Shown here: positions 6,391 through 7,798 of the stretch, piece by piece
Layout: each line of letters begins with the position of its first letter
How positions within the stretch are numbered: the stretch's first letter is position 1
Origin: Bacillota bacterium
Lineage (GTDB): Bacteria > Bacillota_A > Clostridia > Peptostreptococcales > Anaerovoracaceae
Assembly (NCBI GenBank): GCA_017556895.1
Contig: JAFYLX010000027.1
Span: 1 to 7,798 of the forward strand
Direction: 5' to 3'
Length of the DNA: 7,798 bases
Translations under genes and position numbers: made by a program
The notes under the pieces: generated by a model
Told to the model about the DNA's origin: nothing
Databases searched by the model: none
What the model saw: the letters and a program-made list of their open reading frames with translations, nothing else

Positions 6391-6419
6391 AAAAAAGGAG
6401 ACCGGATTTCCGGTCTCCT
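6391..6419 (-). terminator. Intrinsic terminator of the surface-protein gene
   Basis: AGGAGACCGG (6396-6405) and CCGGTCTCCT (6410-6419) form a perfect 10-base-pair stem with a 4-base loop. On the minus strand it is followed by a T run (complement of 6391-6395). It lies about 45 bases after the stop codon at 6464 and insulates the downstream lipoprotein gene. The plus-strand side is also T-rich (ATTTTATTTTTTA), but no plus-strand gene reaches it. Confidence 0.9.
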
Positions 6420-6463
6420 ATTTTATTTTTTACTTAGAACGAATCAATTATCACCAAAAGTGA

Positions 6464-7798
6464 TTATTTTTCCTTCTTGTATGCAACAGCACCTAGAGCT
6501 ACTGCAGCTGCCATAGCAACTACGATCCAAGCCATAGCGTTTGTAGCGTCACCAGTTTCTGGAGCGTCAGCAGGCTTGTCAGCATCTGGAGTTACAGCTG
6601 GAGCGTCTGGAGTTCCTTCTGGAGCTACTACGCCAGCGTAAGCTTCGTCGCCTAATACTCTGGAGAATAAGAAGTTAGCGATGTACTTGAATTCATCCTG
6701 TGGGTGACCCTTATGTTCGATTGCGTTAGCGAATGCTACAACGTCCATACCTTCAGCCTGGTATTCGAATGCTACAACTGCGTTGTTGTATACTTCGAAT
6801 TCAGCAGCTAATTCAGCTGTTAATTCAGGATCAGTAGAGTCTTCTAATAATACGCAACCTGTTAGAGGTTCTTCGCCAGCGTTCTTCACGATAGCCTTAG
6901 CGCCTTCTGGAAGAGCTGAGAAGTATGCTGTACCGTATTCATAGTGTAGGTTGTCACCATCTAATACGTAGTTAGCGTTAACTAGAGTTGTTTCTGGATA
7001 TTCAACTACAGCAGTCATGTCTGTACCTGTGGACATAGCACTTCTAGCAACACCGTCAACAATGCCCTTTAAGGAAGAGCCGGAACCCCACATCATTAAT
7101 GGAGTACCTTCTAATACAGCCTGCTTAGCAGCTGTATCACCAGCATCATTGGATGTGAAGCTGTTACCAACGATAGCATCAGCCTTTGTAGCCTTATCAG
7201 TTGTTTCGAATCCCATGGATCTTAATGCGTAAGCGGAGAAGCAGTACTGGTTGCCGCCTGGTAATTCTTCATTACCAGCAGTGTAGTAACCATCTCTATA
7301 TCCACCAGCAATGTAAGCTACTGGAGCCTTTTCCATAACTGTTGCAACAACGTCAGCGCCGTAAACGCCTTCAGCAGCAACTGTGTATTCGTCAGCTACT
7401 ACAGCAACGAAATCATCGTATGAGCAGATGTAGTCGCCCATGTAGTCGCCTTCTGTAATCATACCAACTGTAGCACCTTCAGCTAATAGAGCGTTAACTG
7501 CCTTAGCTGTATCTTCGGATGCGTTGGAGATAATAACGTCAGCACCTTCTACTCCAGTGAACTGTGCAGCGAAGTCTGCGAAGTATGCTAATGTGTCTTC
7601 GTAGCTTGTAACTGTCTTACAAACTGCTTCGATCTTTTCGTAAGCAGCAGGTTCTGCTACTGTAACCTGATCGAAACCTCTAGCGATTCTGAACTGGGAG
7701 AATGCTTCGGAGTATAATCCCTTCCAAACCTTAACGAACTGACCGTCGGAAACCTGTGCGTTAACTAGGGATCTGAATGGCTGGTACATGGAGATTAC
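6464..7798 (-). CDS. C-terminal part of a large cell-surface protein with xPxTG-type anchor, possibly an M14 carboxypeptidase tail
   Basis: The frame is open to the right edge (V-I-S precede the first Met at 7789), and there is no signal peptide or visible ribosome binding site, so this is the 3' end of a longer gene. About 445 residues are visible; numbering below counts from that Met. A Pro/Ala/Asp-rich linker (about 387-408) leads to APETG (409-413), a hydrophobic segment (about 420-436) and the tail YKKEK. This is the layout of a sortase signal with Ala replacing Leu of LPxTG. The main domain has alternating hydrophobic strands and glycine turns, as in a Rossmann or glutamine-amidotransferase-like fold. 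Blocks such as GTPLMMWGSGSSLKGIVDGV, then AYFSALPEGAKAIVK, then GHPQDEFKYIANFLFSRVLG recall the domain at the C-terminus of some secreted M14 zinc carboxypeptidases; no M14 catalytic residues are in view. Codon choice is strongly biased, suggesting high expression. The surface location is likely; the M14 link is tentative. Confidence 0.7.
   Translation of the reverse strand, partial: VISMYQPFRSLVNAQVSDGQFVKVWKGLYSEAFSQFRIARGFDQVTVAEPAAYEKIEAVCKTVTSYEDTLAYFADFAAQFTGVEGADVIISNASEDTAKAVNALLAEGATVGMITEGDYMGDYICSYDDFVAVVADEYTVAAEGVYGADVVATVMEKAPVAYIAGGYRDGYYTAGNEELPGGNQYCFSAYALRSMGFETTDKATKADAIVGNSFTSNDAGDTAAKQAVLEGTPLMMWGSGSSLKGIVDGVARSAMSTGTDMTAVVEYPETTLVNANYVLDGDNLHYEYGTAYFSALPEGAKAIVKNAGEEPLTGCVLLEDSTDPELTAELAAEFEVYNNAVVAFEYQAEGMDVVAFANAIEHKGHPQDEFKYIANFLFSRVLGDEAYAGVVAPEGTPDAPAVTPDADKPADAPETGDATNAMAWIVVAMAAAVALGAVAYKKEK

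Noticed and set aside
6446..6468. Hairpin overlapping the stop codon of the surface-protein gene
   Set aside because: Only five continuous pairs around a 5-base loop, then a mismatch and A/T pairs. The 10-base-pair hairpin at 6396-6419 with its T run is clearly the terminator.

Overview
The window looks like a chromosomal segment of a low-to-mid GC Gram-positive anaerobe of the class Clostridia. The evidence is AT-rich intergenic DNA with strong AGGAGG-type ribosome binding sites, hairpin-plus-T-tract terminators, a trigger-factor-like lipoprotein, and a surface protein ending in an xPxTG sorting-type signal. The amino-acid catabolism gene content would suit an amino-acid-fermenting member such as a Eubacterium/Mogibacterium-type organism, but I cannot fix the genus. 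I see no mobile element, rRNA, tRNA or CRISPR array.

Layout: almost everything is on the minus strand. At the far left (1-33) are the first 11 codons of an unidentified minus-strand gene, with its own ribosome binding site and a TATAAT promoter. A clear terminator (about 154-186) separates it from a three-gene minus-strand operon read from right to left: a TIGR00300/LOR-SDH-type protein, probably ornithine cyclodeaminase (3208-4302); a PutP sodium/proline symporter (1644-3161); and a short-form Orn/Lys/Arg decarboxylase (206-1612). The gaps are 46 and 31 bases, with a ribosome binding site before each gene and no internal terminator. Divergently transcribed from this operon is a TetR-family regulator (4527-5111, plus strand). 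The 224-base intergenic region holds two opposed promoters, a perfect 14-base palindrome and a second inverted repeat, all suitable for autoregulation and operon control.

To the right, a strong bidirectional terminator (about 5171-5220) serves the convergent tetR and a minus-strand lipoprotein with an FKBP/trigger-factor-like prolyl isomerase domain (5243-6346). Upstream of that, behind another terminator (6391-6419), lies the C-terminal part of a large, probably very highly expressed cell-surface protein (6464 to beyond the right edge). Its last domain resembles the C-terminal domain attached to some secreted M14 zinc carboxypeptidases.

Working model (inference): ornithine is either cyclised to proline plus ammonia or decarboxylated, depending on the decarboxylase's true substrate, while PutP brings in external proline. 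In Stickland-fermenting Clostridia proline is a major electron acceptor, so the module could supply proline under TetR control. The lipoprotein foldase and surface protein are separate units concerned with the cell envelope.
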